From: Flavobacterium sp. K5-23
GTDB lineage: Bacteria; Bacteroidota; Bacteroidia; Flavobacteriales; Flavobacteriaceae
Assembly: GCF_023278045.1 (NCBI RefSeq)
Contig: NZ_CP056783.1
Span: 1,831,501 to 1,895,500, forward strand
DNA length: 64,000 nt
Direction of reading: 5' to 3'
Shown here: in pieces, positions 18,836-29,393 of the stretch
Layout: every line of letters begins with the position of its first letter
Position numbering within the stretch: the stretch's first letter is position 1
Notes under the pieces: model-generated
Databases searched by the model: none
What the model was told of the DNA's origin: nothing
The model's input: only the letters and a program-made list of their open reading frames with translations
Made by a program: the position numbers and the translations under genes

Positions 18836-19771
18836 ATGAAAGTTACTATAGTAGGAGCAGGAAATGTAGGAGCAACTTGTGCAGATGTAATTTCTTATAG
18901 AGGAATTGCAAGCGAAGTAGTATTGTTGGATATTAAAGAAGGTTTTGCCGAAGGTAAAGCGTTGGATATTATGCAATGTGCTACGAATACCGGTTTTAAT
19001 ACAAAAGTGTCTGGTGTTACCAATGATTATTCTAAAACAGCAGGAAGTAAAGTTGTAGTGATTACTTCGGGAATTCCAAGAAAACCAGGAATGACTCGTG
19101 AGGAATTAATAGGTATCAATGCAGGAATTGTAAAAACTGTAGTTGAAAATGTATTGGTTCATTCACCTGAAGCAATAATTGTTGTAGTTTCAAACCCTAT
19201 GGATACAATGACTTATTTAGCATTGAAATCTACAGGTTTGCCAAAAAACAGAATAATAGGAATGGGTGGAGCATTAGATAGTTCCCGTTTTAGAACTTAT
19301 CTTTCATTAGCTTTAGATAAACCAGCAAATGATATTTCTGCAATGGTAATTGGTGGTCATGGTGATACTACTATGATTCCTTTAACTAGATTAGCATCTT
19401 ATAATGGTATTCCAGTATCTCAATTTTTATCAGAAGAGGCTTTGCAAAAAGTTGCAGCTGATACTATGGTAGGTGGTGCTACTCTTACAGGTCTTTTAGG
19501 AACATCAGCTTGGTACGCTCCAGGAGCTTCTGTAGCTTTTTTAGTTGATAGTATTTTAAACGATCAAAAGAAAATGATAGCTTGTTCAGTTTTTGTTGAA
19601 GGAGAATATGGTCAAAACGATATCTGTATCGGGGTACCTTGTATTATTGGTAAAAATGGAGTTGAAGAAATCCTTGATATCAAATTGAATGATAATGAAA
19701 AAGCTTTATTTGCTAAAAGTGCTGATGCAGTTAGACAGATGAATGACGCTTTAAAATCAATTTTAGTATAA
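18836..19771 (+). CDS. mdh: malate dehydrogenase (LDH-like type)
   Basis: 311 aa. N-terminal Rossmann motif VGAGNVGATCAD, SGIPRKPGMTREELI (mobile loop with substrate-binding Arg), VSNPMDTMTY, and the catalytic His in VIGGHGDTTMIPL. It oxidises malate to oxaloacetate with NAD in the TCA cycle. It follows gyrB by 94 bases with no obvious terminator between. Confidence 0.96.
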   Translation: MKVTIVGAGNVGATCADVISYRGIASEVVLLDIKEGFAEGKALDIMQCATNTGFNTKVSGVTNDYSKTAGSKVVVITSGIPRKPGMTREELIGINAGIVKTVVENVLVHSPEAIIVVVSNPMDTMTYLALKSTGLPKNRIIGMGGALDSSRFRTYLSLALDKPANDISAMVIGGHGDTTMIPLTRLASYNGIPVSQFLSEEALQKVAADTMVGGATLTGLLGTSAWYAPGASVAFLVDSILNDQKKMIACSVFVEGEYGQNDICIGVPCIIGKNGVEEILDIKLNDNEKALFAKSADAVRQMNDALKSILV

Positions 19772-19828
19772 TAATTTAATTATTTAATAAAGAAGACGGC
19801 AATTTTGCAGTCTTTTTTATTAAATAAA

Positions 19829-19859
19829 TTGGTTAATCTTAACCATAATTATATATTTG
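19829..19859 (+). promoter_or_regulatory. candidate promoter of secDF
   Basis: TTG (19829-19831), 20 bases, then TATATTTG (19852-19859): the -33/-7 layout of Bacteroidota, giving a leader of about 115 bases before secDF. Confidence 0.5.
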
Positions 19860-19981
19860 CTCGGGTTAAAAAAAAATGAGATAATTCGTGGCTTTCTGTT
19901 TTTATATTTAAAACGAAGCTGAGTGTTATTTCTAGGAGTAAAAACAGAATAATGAACTTAAATAATTAATTTTTAGTAATA

Positions 19982-22951
19982 ATGCAGAATAAAGGACTTA
20001 TTAAATTTTTTGCAATTCTATTTGCATTGGTGAGTATTTACCAACTTTCTTTCACTTTCGTTTCGAGTAAGATTAAAAATGACGCTAAATCTTTTGCGGG
20101 AGGAAATCCTGATAAAGAGGCGAAATATTTAGACTCTATTAGTAAACAAACAGTATTTAACTTAGGGTTTACCAGCTTTACTTTTGATGAAGTAAAAGAC
20201 AAACAGATCAATAAAGGTCTAGATTTAGAGGGTGGTATCAATGTTACATTGCAAATATCAGTTAAAGATATTTTAAAAGGATTATCGAATAATTCTAAAA
20301 ATCCAATCTTTAATAAGTCATTAGCAGATGCTACGGCTAATCTAAAAGGAAATCAAAATTACACTGACGCTTTTTTTGAAGCTTTTGCTGCAAATTCAAA
20401 AGGAACTGTAAAATTGGCTTCTCCTGATATTTTTGCAAACAGAAGTTTGCAAGGTGAAGGTGGTATTGATTTTCAAATGACAGACGCAGAAGTACAAAAG
20501 GTTATCAAAAGAAAAATTGATGAATCTGTAGAAAGTGCTTTTGGAGTATTGAGAGAAAGAATCGACAAATTTGGAGTTACACAACCAAATATTCAAAAAC
20601 TAGGAGAGTCTGGTAGAATTTTAGTTGAGCTTCCTGGAGCAAAAGATGTAGATAGAATTAAAAGACTATTACAAGGAAAAGCTGAATTACAATTTTGGGA
20701 AACTTACAAAATTGAAGAGATTGGTAATTTCTTAATGGCTGCAAATGAGTCATTGAAAAAAACTGAAGTTAATAAAGTTGAAACTAAAGCGGTTGTTAAA
20801 GATTCTTTAAGTGCTTTATTGACTGATGAAAAAGCTCCTGATGCTGCTAAAAAAGGAAACAATCCTTTATTAGACAAAATGATTGGACAAGGTGGTGGTC
20901 CTGTTCTTGGTTTGTTTTCACCAAAGGATACTGCAGTAATTAACGGATACTTGAAAAGAGCTGATATTAAAATATTGTTAGCTGCTGATCAACGTTATGC
21001 TAAGTTTGTTTGGGGTAAACCAGCAACTTTCAAAGACGAAAAAGGAAAAGATGTTGAATCTGTTGAGTTATACGCTTTAAGAGGTAATAGAGACAATATC
21101 CCTGCTATGGCTGGAGGAGTTGTTACTGATGCAAGTGATACTTTTGACCAACTAGGGAAGCCTGCCGTTTCTATGCAAATGAATGGGCAAGGTGCTAAAG
21201 CTTGGGAAGAATTAACAGGTAGAGCTTATACTCAAAAAACTAATATTGCTATTGTTCTTGATGATGTTGTGTATTCGGCTCCAGGAGTATCTAGTGGTCC
21301 AATATCAGGAGGAAGATCTGAAATTTCAGGGGCTTTTGATGTTACGGAAACTAAAGATTTAGCGAATGTATTAAGAGCGGGTAAATTACCAGCTGCTGCT
21401 GAGATAGTTCAGTCAGAAGTGGTAGGACCATCCTTAGGTCAAGAAGCAATTGATAACGGAACAACTTCTGCTATCGTTGGATTATTATTAGTATCGCTTT
21501 GGATGATGGTTTATTACGGTAAATCAGGATGGTATTCGAATATTGCTTTGGCAGTAAACTTACTTTTCCTTTTCGGAATACTTGCAAGTTTAGGAGCTGT
21601 ACTTACTTTACCTGGTATTGCCGGTATCGTATTAACTATGGGTACTGCGGTGGATGCGAATATCATTATCTATGAAAGAGCAAAAGAAGAACTTCGAGCT
21701 GGAAAATCACTTGAAGAGGCAATTAAAACGTCTTATAGCTGGACTGGAGCGATGTCATCTATTACGGATGCTAACGTAACACATATCTTAACTGGTGCTG
21801 TATTATTCATTTTTGGTTCAGGACCAATTAAAGGATTTGCAACTACTTTATTAATTGGTATTGTAACTTCATTATTTACTTCTATTTTCATTGCTAGAAT
21901 TTTCTTAGATAGAAACTTAAGAGGAAAGAATGATTTAACTTTTGTTACTAATTTCTCTAAGAACATGTTTACTAATTTCAAATTTGATTTCTTAGGAATT
22001 AAAAAATGGACTTATATGTTCTCTGCAGTTGTTGTTATAGCAAGTGTTGTTTCAATCTCAACAAATGGTTTTGATCAAGGTGTAGATTTTGTTGGAGGTA
22101 GAACTTTCCAAGTTCGTTTTGAGAAACCTATTGAGGCTGAATTAGTAAAAGAAGAACTTGCAAAAGTTTTTGGAAGTGCTGAAGCTAAAATATTCGGTGA
22201 GGATAATCAGTTGAAAATCACTACAAAATACAAAGTACAGGAAAACGGAAGTCAAGTTGACGAGGAAGTTAATAAGATGTTATATGACAACTTAAAACAA
22301 CATTTCTCTGCTGATATTACTTACGATAAATTTGTAAATGCATATGATGGTAAAAAAGTAGGGGTTTTACAAGCTTCTAAAGTTGGACCTACTGTTGCTG
22401 AGGATATTAAAACTAATGCTTACTGGGCTGTATTAGGAGCTATGTTGTTAGTGTTTTTATACTTAATGATTAGTTTTAGAAAATGGCAGTATAGTTTAGG
22501 TGCGATTGCAGCTGTTGCGCATGATGTAATATTTGTATTGGGAATCTATTCTTTCTGTTATAAATTTATGCCTTTCGGAATGGAAATTGACCAACACTTT
22601 ATTGCAGCTATTTTAACTGTTATTGGTTATTCTATGAATGATACAGTAATTGTATTTGATAGAGTTCGTGAGTTCTTGGCTGGAAAATCTAAAGGGACAT
22701 TCTCTGAAATTGTAAATAACTCTATTAATACTACTATGTCTAGAACAATCAATACATCTTTAACGATGATTGTAGTATTATTAATTATGTTCATATTTGG
22801 TGGTGAATCTATTAGAGGATTTATCTTCGCTATGTTAGTAGGTATAGTTGTTGGAACTTATTCTTCATTATTTATTGCAACTCCGGTATTAGTAGATACT
22901 ATATCAAGAGAGGATAAAAAGAAAGTTGAAAAAGAACATCAAGAAAATTAA
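19982..22951 (+). CDS. secDF: protein translocase SecDF (fused SecD and SecF)
   Basis: 989 aa. SecD half: TM1 at residues ~8-25, LDLEGGINVTLQI (the D1 motif), a large periplasmic P1 region, then the membrane block GTAVDANIIIYERAKEELRAGKS. SecF half from ~residue 660: GVDFVGGRTFQVRF, and IGYSMNDTVIVFDRVREFLAGKSKGTF with the TM-embedded NDTVIVFDR motif. It uses the proton or sodium gradient to pull exported proteins through SecYEG. Single-chain SecDF is normal in this phylum. A strong terminator follows. Confidence 0.97.
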   Translation: MQNKGLIKFFAILFALVSIYQLSFTFVSSKIKNDAKSFAGGNPDKEAKYLDSISKQTVFNLGFTSFTFDEVKDKQINKGLDLEGGINVTLQISVKDILKGLSNNSKNPIFNKSLADATANLKGNQNYTDAFFEAFAANSKGTVKLASPDIFANRSLQGEGGIDFQMTDAEVQKVIKRKIDESVESAFGVLRERIDKFGVTQPNIQKLGESGRILVELPGAKDVDRIKRLLQGKAELQFWETYKIEEIGNFLMAANESLKKTEVNKVETKAVVKDSLSALLTDEKAPDAAKKGNNPLLDKMIGQGGGPVLGLFSPKDTAVINGYLKRADIKILLAADQRYAKFVWGKPATFKDEKGKDVESVELYALRGNRDNIPAMAGGVVTDASDTFDQLGKPAVSMQMNGQGAKAWEELTGRAYTQKTNIAIVLDDVVYSAPGVSSGPISGGRSEISGAFDVTETKDLANVLRAGKLPAAAEIVQSEVVGPSLGQEAIDNGTTSAIVGLLLVSLWMMVYYGKSGWYSNIALAVNLLFLFGILASLGAVLTLPGIAGIVLTMGTAVDANIIIYERAKEELRAGKSLEEAIKTSYSWTGAMSSITDANVTHILTGAVLFIFGSGPIKGFATTLLIGIVTSLFTSIFIARIFLDRNLRGKNDLTFVTNFSKNMFTNFKFDFLGIKKWTYMFSAVVVIASVVSISTNGFDQGVDFVGGRTFQVRFEKPIEAELVKEELAKVFGSAEAKIFGEDNQLKITTKYKVQENGSQVDEEVNKMLYDNLKQHFSADITYDKFVNAYDGKKVGVLQASKVGPTVAEDIKTNAYWAVLGAMLLVFLYLMISFRKWQYSLGAIAAVAHDVIFVLGIYSFCYKFMPFGMEIDQHFIAAILTVIGYSMNDTVIVFDRVREFLAGKSKGTFSEIVNNSINTTMSRTINTSLTMIVVLLIMFIFGGESIRGFIFAMLVGIVVGTYSSLFIATPVLVDTISREDKKKVEKEHQEN

Positions 22952-22971
22952 TTCTAAATCTAGAATTATTA

Positions 22972-23003
22972 AAAGACCCAACGTAAGTTGGGTCTTTTTT
23001 TTT
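22972..23003 (+). terminator. Rho-independent terminator after secDF
   Basis: Stem AAAGACCCAAC / GTTGGGTCTTT with a GTAA tetraloop, followed by a long T-run. Confidence 0.92.
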
Positions 23004-23083
23004 TATTAAACCGAATTCTTTCAAGCAAAATAGATTAATTTAGTAAAGGAATTTAGGAATTGTGTCATTCTTTAAATTTGGTT

Positions 23084-23653
23084 ATGTTTCTAAATCTATT
23101 TTTCACTTCAATTCTTTTTTTGTTTTTTAGTGTATTGTACCCTCAGGATGTATTTCAAAGAGTAACATTCGGTTTTTAATATGGTCTTGGAAAAGATATA
23201 TCTAAAAAGGATTTTAGTTATAATAGCCATTATTATAAGCTACAGATAAATTATGCTATAAAAGAATCAAAAAGATATAGATACGATTTATCAATACAAC
23301 CAGAAATTAATTTTGCTAAATACCAATCTGATAATGTTGTTTCATCTAATCTGATTATGATAAGGGAATATATTCTGAATCTAGGTTTTAAAATGAGTAA
23401 ACCAATTACAGATAAATGTAATGTTTATTTACAAGGAAGTATTGGACCTATGATTAGTGATAAAGTTACTTATAGACTATCTAAAGGGTTTTCGTTTTCC
23501 GATGTGTTGGCTATAGGTATCACTTTTAAAGCTAACAAAGTGTCTTTCGATTTAAAGCCTAGTTTTCGCCATACTTCTAATGCAAGTATTCAAAAAATCA
23601 ACTTCGGGTATAATATAATAAATGTAGAGTTTGGAGTTTATTTTCCTTTATAA
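23084..23653 (+). pseudogene. PagL-like lipid A deacylase (acyloxyacyl hydrolase) with an in-frame stop
   Basis: An ATG at 23084 opens a frame with a signal-peptide-like start (MFLNLFFTSILFLFFSVLYP) that meets TAA at 23177-23179. The same frame then continues without a break to 23653 (YGLGKDISKKDFSYNSHYYKLQINYAI..). The C-terminal part has the PagL-type active-site neighbourhood FRHTSNASI and ends in a barrel strand (VEFGVYFPL). The total of 189 codons fits a small outer-membrane deacylase. The stop removes the export signal from the barrel, so the gene is probably non-functional unless the TAA is a sequencing error. Confidence 0.72.
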
Positions 23654-23835
23654 ACGGTATTTTATTCACTCATCTCTCGTTTGGGTTTAAATGTTAGTAA
23701 TTGGCTGTTAATTGGTTAGTTGTTATTTTTTTTGGATAAATTGAAAAATGCCGTCCACGAATTTCTTATATTTACGTAATATTACTTTTATTGTATTGTC
23801 CCTTGTTTTTTTGTGGAATTTTTAAAACTTCGAAC

Positions 23836-25431
23836 ATGGAAAAATTTACTAAGTCATTTGTCTTTATTTTTTTGATTATAATTTTATCTGATTTAAGTAT
23901 TTATGCTAAAAACGGTAGGTGTAGCTATGCAATTGAAAGTCTTGCCACCGCACCACCAACAGTTTATTCACCAGTTAGATATTGGCAAAATTGTTCAAAA
24001 CCATTAACGGCAATTCCTTCAGGAGGAGGAACCTTGAATTGGTATCTTACAAATTTGCTGGCAGAAATCCCAATGGCTATAGCTCCAACACCTATTACGA
24101 CTTCAGTTGGTTCGACAACAACTTATTATGTTAGTCAAACTATTGCGAGTATTGAAAGTATTCGTGTTCCAATTGTTGTTATAGTAGAAGCTGATAGTGG
24201 TGCTACTATTTTAAATTTTAAGTGTGATCCTTCTCAAATTCCAAGGTATTCTCTAAATTATACTCCTCCGGCTACAATTAATAATTCAGTTTTATTTGAT
24301 TGGTCAAACAACAATGCATTTATTTCGCAGACGTATGTTTGTACTTATTCTATTCAAGGAGGTGCTTCAGTTACTGAATTTAATCCAAATAACGAATCAC
24401 ATTTTATAGTTACGAATTTGTTGCCTGGACAATCTGTGGAATTAACATTGACTTCCGCTTCGCATCCTTGTGTACCTTCAAAAAAAATGAAATGTATTGT
24501 GCCTTGTGGTGATTCAACTGTAACTCCAACATTTTCGCCAATTCCCACAACTTATTGTTTAAATGAAGCCCCGCTAGCTTTACCCAATTCTACCAATTCA
24601 CCCCAAATTACCGGAACATGGAATCCTTTAACAATAGATACTTCGACATTAGGTACAACCGAATATATTTTTACACCAGATCCCATTTTATTTCCTTGTG
24701 CAACGACAAATAAAATGAGTGTTATTGTAGAACTCATTGAACCTAGTTTTACTGATTTAGTTGTTTGCTCTGGTGGAGTAGTACCAGATTTAAGTACTAA
24801 TACTACTTCTCCAAACGGAATTACCGGATCTTGGCTACCTTCTGTTATAGATAATACAATAAATAGAAACTATGTGTTTACCACAGATCCAAATCAATGT
24901 GCTACGGCCTCTAAAACTATTAATGTTACAGTAAATCCTTCTAATACACTTGTAAATGTCGCTTGGACAGTAACAGATGCCTTCGTTGATAATCATCAAA
25001 TATCAGTATCTGCAACTTTAGCGGGTAATTATCAATATCAATTAGATTTTGGAGTTTTTCAATCAAGCCCTATATTTAATAATGTATCTTCTGGTTTACA
25101 TTCAATAACTGTAATAGATATAAATGGCTGTAGTAGTCCTATAACTATCAACAATGTTTTAGTGATAGATTACCCCAGGTTTTTTACTCCAAACGGTGAT
25201 AGTTATAACGACACTTGGAATATTGATGGATTAAAAGATCAAACTGCTTCAGTAATTAGAATATTTGATCGATATGGTAAATTTTTAAAAGAAATTTATC
25301 CAGCTGGTAAAGGTTGGGATGGGATATATAACGGTCAACCAATGCCTGGTACGGATTATTGGTTTGTTGTCGATTATGCAGATCAAAATGGTATAAAGAT
25401 ATTCAAATCCCATTTTAGCTTAAAACGATAA
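23836..25431 (+). CDS. gliding-motility/T9SS type B C-terminal domain surface protein
   Basis: 531 aa from ATG 23836 (MEKFTKSFVFIFLIII, a signal peptide); the in-frame ATG at 23791 would add 15 unlikely residues before it. The middle contains Ig-like, Pro/Thr-rich repeats with paired Cys (TGTWNPLTIDTSTLGTTEY-type units). The C-terminal ~90 residues are the CHU_C/type B sorting domain: YPRFFTPNGDSYNDTWNI, IRIFDRYGKFLKEI, GWDGIYNGQPMPGTDYWFVV. This domain directs secretion and surface attachment by the type IX system, with PorP/SprF-type partners elsewhere. The ligand is unknown. Confidence 0.9.
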   Translation: MEKFTKSFVFIFLIIILSDLSIYAKNGRCSYAIESLATAPPTVYSPVRYWQNCSKPLTAIPSGGGTLNWYLTNLLAEIPMAIAPTPITTSVGSTTTYYVSQTIASIESIRVPIVVIVEADSGATILNFKCDPSQIPRYSLNYTPPATINNSVLFDWSNNNAFISQTYVCTYSIQGGASVTEFNPNNESHFIVTNLLPGQSVELTLTSASHPCVPSKKMKCIVPCGDSTVTPTFSPIPTTYCLNEAPLALPNSTNSPQITGTWNPLTIDTSTLGTTEYIFTPDPILFPCATTNKMSVIVELIEPSFTDLVVCSGGVVPDLSTNTTSPNGITGSWLPSVIDNTINRNYVFTTDPNQCATASKTINVTVNPSNTLVNVAWTVTDAFVDNHQISVSATLAGNYQYQLDFGVFQSSPIFNNVSSGLHSITVIDINGCSSPITINNVLVIDYPRFFTPNGDSYNDTWNIDGLKDQTASVIRIFDRYGKFLKEIYPAGKGWDGIYNGQPMPGTDYWFVVDYADQNGIKIFKSHFSLKR

Positions 25432-25436
25432 AAAAT

Positions 25437-25470
25437 AAAAGCTTCCTTTTTAAGGAAGCTTTTATTTTTT
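25437..25470 (+). terminator. bidirectional terminator between the T9SS protein gene and lgt
   Basis: Stem AAAAGCTTCCTT / AAGGAAGCTTTT with a T-run after it and an A-run before it, so it can act on both convergent genes. Confidence 0.88.
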
Positions 25471-25487
25471 ATGATATATAATGTGGA

Positions 25488-26414
25488 TTATATTTTAACA
25501 GGCTTTTCTGCTGTAAAAATAAAATAGGCTCCTATTAATATAAAAGGAATACTTAGCCATTGGCCTGTAGATAGTAAACCTAAGGCGCTTTCAAAACCAC
25601 CTTGACTTTCTTTAACTGATTCTACAACCATTCGAACCGAAAATAATAAAACTAGAAAAAGTCCAAATAGGAAACCTGATTTTTCTCTAGCTTCTGTCTT
25701 CCAATACAACAAAAATAATATAGCAAATACGAATACGTAGCAAAAAGCTTCATATAATTGAGCTGGGTGTTTTGCAGGAACTTGTTGCAGTAAGTTTGCA
25801 AAATCAGGATTTGTTGCTATGGCGTTATAAGCGTCATTTGGGTTTTGAATTTGAGTTGCGTTTACAGCATCTCTTGGTGAAAATTGGTCACGGATAAAAC
25901 GTATTCCAAAAGCGGAAGTCGTTTTTTCCCCAATTATTTCAGAATTGAAAAAATTACCCAATCGAACAAAAATGGCACCACATGCTACAGGAATTACCAC
26001 CCTGTCCAAGATCCATAAAAGCGGTTTTTTTAGAATTGTTTTACTGTAGTAATACATTGCAATGATAATCGATATGGCAGCACCATGACTCGCTAATCCT
26101 TGAAATCCGGTGAATTCAAATTGTGGGCTAAAACGGAAAGGTAAAAATATCTCCAATAAATTATTGCGATAATATTCCCAATCATAAAACAAAACATGTC
26201 CTAAACGGGCTCCAATTAATGTTGCTAGAACGGTCCAAATGAATAGTGAATCTAAATTTTCTAAAGATTCGTTTTCACGATCATAGATGTTTTTCATGAT
26301 GTACCATCCTAATCCAAATGCGATTACAAACATAAGACTGTAGAATCGGATAATGAAAAAACCAAGATCAATACCTTCTGATGGATTCCAAACAATATTT
26401 AAAGCGTGTGTCAT
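25488..26414 (-). CDS. lgt: prolipoprotein diacylglyceryl transferase
   Basis: 308 aa with seven or so membrane helices. The Lgt signature appears as GLASHGAAISIIIAMYYYSK (phosphatidylglycerol-binding His) and VARGAIFVRLGNFFNSEIIG-type sequence (CGAIFVRLGNFFNSEIIG), plus HPAQLYEA near the C-terminus. It transfers diacylglycerol to the lipobox Cys of prelipoproteins, several of which are encoded in this window. An insertion between FGIRFIRDQ and HPAQLYE (~40 residues) is typical of flavobacterial Lgt. Confidence 0.96.
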   Translation of the reverse strand: MTHALNIVWNPSEGIDLGFFIIRFYSLMFVIAFGLGWYIMKNIYDRENESLENLDSLFIWTVLATLIGARLGHVLFYDWEYYRNNLLEIFLPFRFSPQFEFTGFQGLASHGAAISIIIAMYYYSKTILKKPLLWILDRVVIPVACGAIFVRLGNFFNSEIIGEKTTSAFGIRFIRDQFSPRDAVNATQIQNPNDAYNAIATNPDFANLLQQVPAKHPAQLYEAFCYVFVFAILFLLYWKTEAREKSGFLFGLFLVLLFSVRMVVESVKESQGGFESALGLLSTGQWLSIPFILIGAYFIFTAEKPVKI

Positions 26415-26521
26415 TTATTTTTTATTTATGTAAAAATACATTATTGATTTGAGTTTGAATAGGTATTAAGAGATTAAACTTACATTAATTTTCAGCGGTT
26501 GAATTTATAAATTTAAAAATT

Positions 26522-26755
26522 TTAATGCTTGCATTTCTTTTTTGGGACTGGATCATAACCTGTTTTTCCCCAAGGGTTACAGCTTACTATCCTTTTTAAT
26601 CCTAAATAACCACCATGAAACAAACCATGTTCTTTTAAAGCTTCAATCATATACGAAGAACAACTAGGTTCAAACCGACAGGCTGCTGGTGTAAACGGGG
26701 AAATGGCTGTCTGGTAAAACCGAACCATTAAAATAAATGGAGTTGTTATCTTCAT
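26522..26755 (-). CDS. yidD: membrane protein insertion efficiency factor YidD
   Basis: 77 aa. The YidD family pattern [27 protein letters not shown], then [24 protein letters not shown], is complete, with three conserved Cys. It assists YidC-dependent insertion at the inner membrane. It lies between cysS and lgt on the same strand. Confidence 0.95.
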   Translation of the reverse strand: MKITTPFILMVRFYQTAISPFTPAACRFEPSCSSYMIEALKEHGLFHGGYLGLKRIVSCNPWGKTGYDPVPKKKCKH

Positions 26756-26828
26756 GATTATTTAGAAATTAATTACAATCAGCTAGAAAAAAGTTTTTGA
26801 CTAATTTTCTAATTGACTGAATCTCTTA

Positions 26829-28307
26829 TTAAATAGAAAAAGTAGTTCCTTCTTTCCCGTCTTTCAATTGAATACCAAGTGTTATCAATTGGTCTCTAAT
26901 CTGGTCAGATAAAGCGAAATTTTTATCTGCTCTAGCTTGATTTCTCATGGCAATAAGCATATTCACTGTTCCTTCTAATTTATCATTACCGGTGTCAGCA
27001 GCTTTTTTATCTTCAAGTCCTAAAACATCAAAAACAAATGCATTCATGGCAACTAAAAACAGTTCTAAATCAGAAACCGTTAGCGATTCTTTTCCGTCAT
27101 TTACAAGATTGATATATCGAACTCCCTCAAATAATTGTGCGATCATTATAGGAGAGTTGAAATCATCATTCATGGCATCATAGCAAGATTGTTTCCAGCC
27201 TGAAATGTCTAAAGTACTATTAGAACTTGCTGAAAGTTGCTTGATAGTATCCATGGCTTCCATCAATCTTTTGTATCCTTTTTCGGCAGCAACAATGGCA
27301 TCGTCAGAAAAATCAAGGATACTTCTGTAATGCGCTTGTAGCATAAAGAAACGGGCTACTGATGCTGTGAAAGCTTTACTTAAAATGGTATTGTTACCCG
27401 TTAAAATTTCTCTTGGCAAAATATTGTTACCGGTAGATTTCGCCATCTTTTTACCGTTTAGGGTAAGCATATTGGCGTGCAACCAGTAATTGACAGGAGT
27501 TTGGCCTGTACAAGCTTCATTTTGCGCAATTTCACATTCATGATGTGGGAACTTTAAATCCATTCCTCCACCGTGAATGTCAAAATGATTACCAAGATAT
27601 TTGGTACTCATTGCAGTACATTCCAAGTGCCATCCTGGAAATCCATCGCTCCAAGGAGAAGGCCAACGCATAATATGTTGCGGCTCGGCTTTTTTCCAAA
27701 GGGCAAAATCTTGCGGATTTCTTTTGTCAGATTGTCCGTCAAGATCACGGGTATTGGCAAGCATATCCTCAATATTTCTGCCGCTTAGTTTACCGTAATG
27801 ATTTGTTTCGTTGAATTTAACAACATCAAAATAGACGGAGCCATTAGCTTCATAACCTATTCCAGTGTCAATGATTTTTTTTATGATTTCAATTTGCTCA
27901 ATAATGTGACCCGTGGCAGTAGGTTCAATACTGGGGGGTAAAAAGTTAAAAGCCTTCAGGATTTCATGGAAATCAACGGTATAACGCTGAACCACTTCCA
28001 TAGGCTCCAGTTGTTCTAAACGTGCTTTTTTAGCAATTTTATCCTCACCTTCATCAACATCATCCACAATATGCCCCACGTCAGTAATATTACGAACGTA
28101 ACGCACCTTATAATCTAAATGCAAAAAATACCTAAATATAACATCAAAAGACATAAAAGTTCTCACATTTCCCAGATGGACATTGCTGTAAACTGTAGGT
28201 CCACAAACATACATCCCCACATTTCCTTCGTGTATAGGTACGAAAGTTTCTTTTTCTCCTGAAAGAGAGTTGTATATCCTTAGAGTTTGATTCTTGTATA
28301 ACGGCAT
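26829..28307 (-). CDS. cysS: cysteinyl-tRNA synthetase
   Basis: 492 aa class I synthetase. Zinc-ligand motif [20 protein letters not shown] contains the HIGH-like [14 protein letters not shown] and [20 protein letters not shown] carry further zinc and cysteine ligands; KMAKSTGN is the KMSKS loop. It charges tRNA-Cys. It heads a minus-strand run with yidD and lgt. Confidence 0.97.
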   Translation of the reverse strand: MPLYKNQTLRIYNSLSGEKETFVPIHEGNVGMYVCGPTVYSNVHLGNVRTFMSFDVIFRYFLHLDYKVRYVRNITDVGHIVDDVDEGEDKIAKKARLEQLEPMEVVQRYTVDFHEILKAFNFLPPSIEPTATGHIIEQIEIIKKIIDTGIGYEANGSVYFDVVKFNETNHYGKLSGRNIEDMLANTRDLDGQSDKRNPQDFALWKKAEPQHIMRWPSPWSDGFPGWHLECTAMSTKYLGNHFDIHGGGMDLKFPHHECEIAQNEACTGQTPVNYWLHANMLTLNGKKMAKSTGNNILPREILTGNNTILSKAFTASVARFFMLQAHYRSILDFSDDAIVAAEKGYKRLMEAMDTIKQLSASSNSTLDISGWKQSCYDAMNDDFNSPIMIAQLFEGVRYINLVNDGKESLTVSDLELFLVAMNAFVFDVLGLEDKKAADTGNDKLEGTVNMLIAMRNQARADKNFALSDQIRDQLITLGIQLKDGKEGTTFSI

Positions 28308-28451
28308 TTTATTTATTTTTTTTAGGAGCTAATTACTTCGTCTGTTCGCTTCGCTCGGGTCCTGCTTTTTGTTGCAATCTTTTTATTTAAAAAAAAATAA
28401 AAAGGATTTTTACTACAATCAGAGCTAGGGGATTATTTTTAAGTAATCCGT

Positions 28452-29123
28452 TTAGAATTTTGTTTCTAGTTTAATGTAATCCAAGAATTCTCTTCTTGCG
28501 CGATCTTCTTTAAACTTTCCACCAAATTCTGAGGTTACTGTACTGCTTTCGATATCGCTGATTCCTCTTGAATTCACGCAAAGATGTTTCGCATCAATTA
28601 CACAAGCAACATCTAACGTACCTAATGCATTTTGTAATTCCTGAACTATCTGCATCGTCAGACGCTCTTGCACCTGAGGTCTTTTTGCAAAATATTCTAC
28701 AATTCGATTCATTTTAGAAAGACCTATTACGGTACCGTTTGAGATATAAGCAACATGTGCTCTACCTATAATTGGTAATAAATGGTGTTCGCATGTGGAA
28801 TAGACGGTTATGTTTTTTTCAACTAACATTTCGCCGTATTTGTAGTTATTGTCAAAAGTGGATGCCTTTGGTTTTTTTGCAGGATTTAAACCAGCAAAAA
28901 TTTCTTTAACAAACATTTTAGCTACACGATTAGGTGTGCCTTTCATGCTGTCATCTGTCAAGTCCATCCCAAGAGTTAATAGAATACTTTCAACATCTTT
29001 TTTTATTTTTTCAATTTTTTCATCATCAGAAATATCGAATGCGTCGTCTCTAACTGGGTTTTTTGCACATGAACCAATATGATCATCTCCTATTTCGTCA
29101 TGAAATTCTTCATTGTTTATCAT
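28452..29123 (-). CDS. folE: GTP cyclohydrolase I
   Basis: 223 aa. Catalytic and zinc motifs: STCEHHLLPIIGRAHVAYIS (Cys and His zinc ligands), GLSKMNRIVEYFAKRPQVQERLT, and AKHLCVNSRGI (third ligand Cys). It converts GTP to dihydroneopterin triphosphate for tetrahydrofolate. The N-terminal ~45 residues are acidic and variable, as usual. Confidence 0.97.
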   Translation of the reverse strand: MINNEEFHDEIGDDHIGSCAKNPVRDDAFDISDDEKIEKIKKDVESILLTLGMDLTDDSMKGTPNRVAKMFVKEIFAGLNPAKKPKASTFDNNYKYGEMLVEKNITVYSTCEHHLLPIIGRAHVAYISNGTVIGLSKMNRIVEYFAKRPQVQERLTMQIVQELQNALGTLDVACVIDAKHLCVNSRGISDIESSTVTSEFGGKFKEDRARREFLDYIKLETKF

Positions 29124-29267
29124 TAAAAGCTACTATTATAGTGGGTATTTATTTTTAAGCTGTAAAGATAAATAATTAAAACTAAAGAATTTCTAAAGGC
29201 TTTAATAATTAATCATTGCTTTTTGTGGGTATTCTTCTATTCGAATTATTCAATATGCTATTAAAAA

Positions 29268-29305
29268 GCAAAGGCAATAACTTTAAAAATGTTATTGCCT
29301 TTGTT
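29268..29305 (-). terminator. terminator of the aminotransferase gene (minus strand)
   Basis: Near-perfect stem CAAAGGCAATAAC / GTTATTGCCTTTG; on the minus strand it is followed by CTTTTTA. It lies about 90 bases beyond the aminotransferase stop codon. Confidence 0.75.
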
Positions 29306-29393
29306 AATATGACTTAGAGTCAGTTATTTAAATTTTAAAATCAAATTTTCCGCAAATTAATCTGTGGGTTTTTTTCATTTTTGAAAAGTTGTA

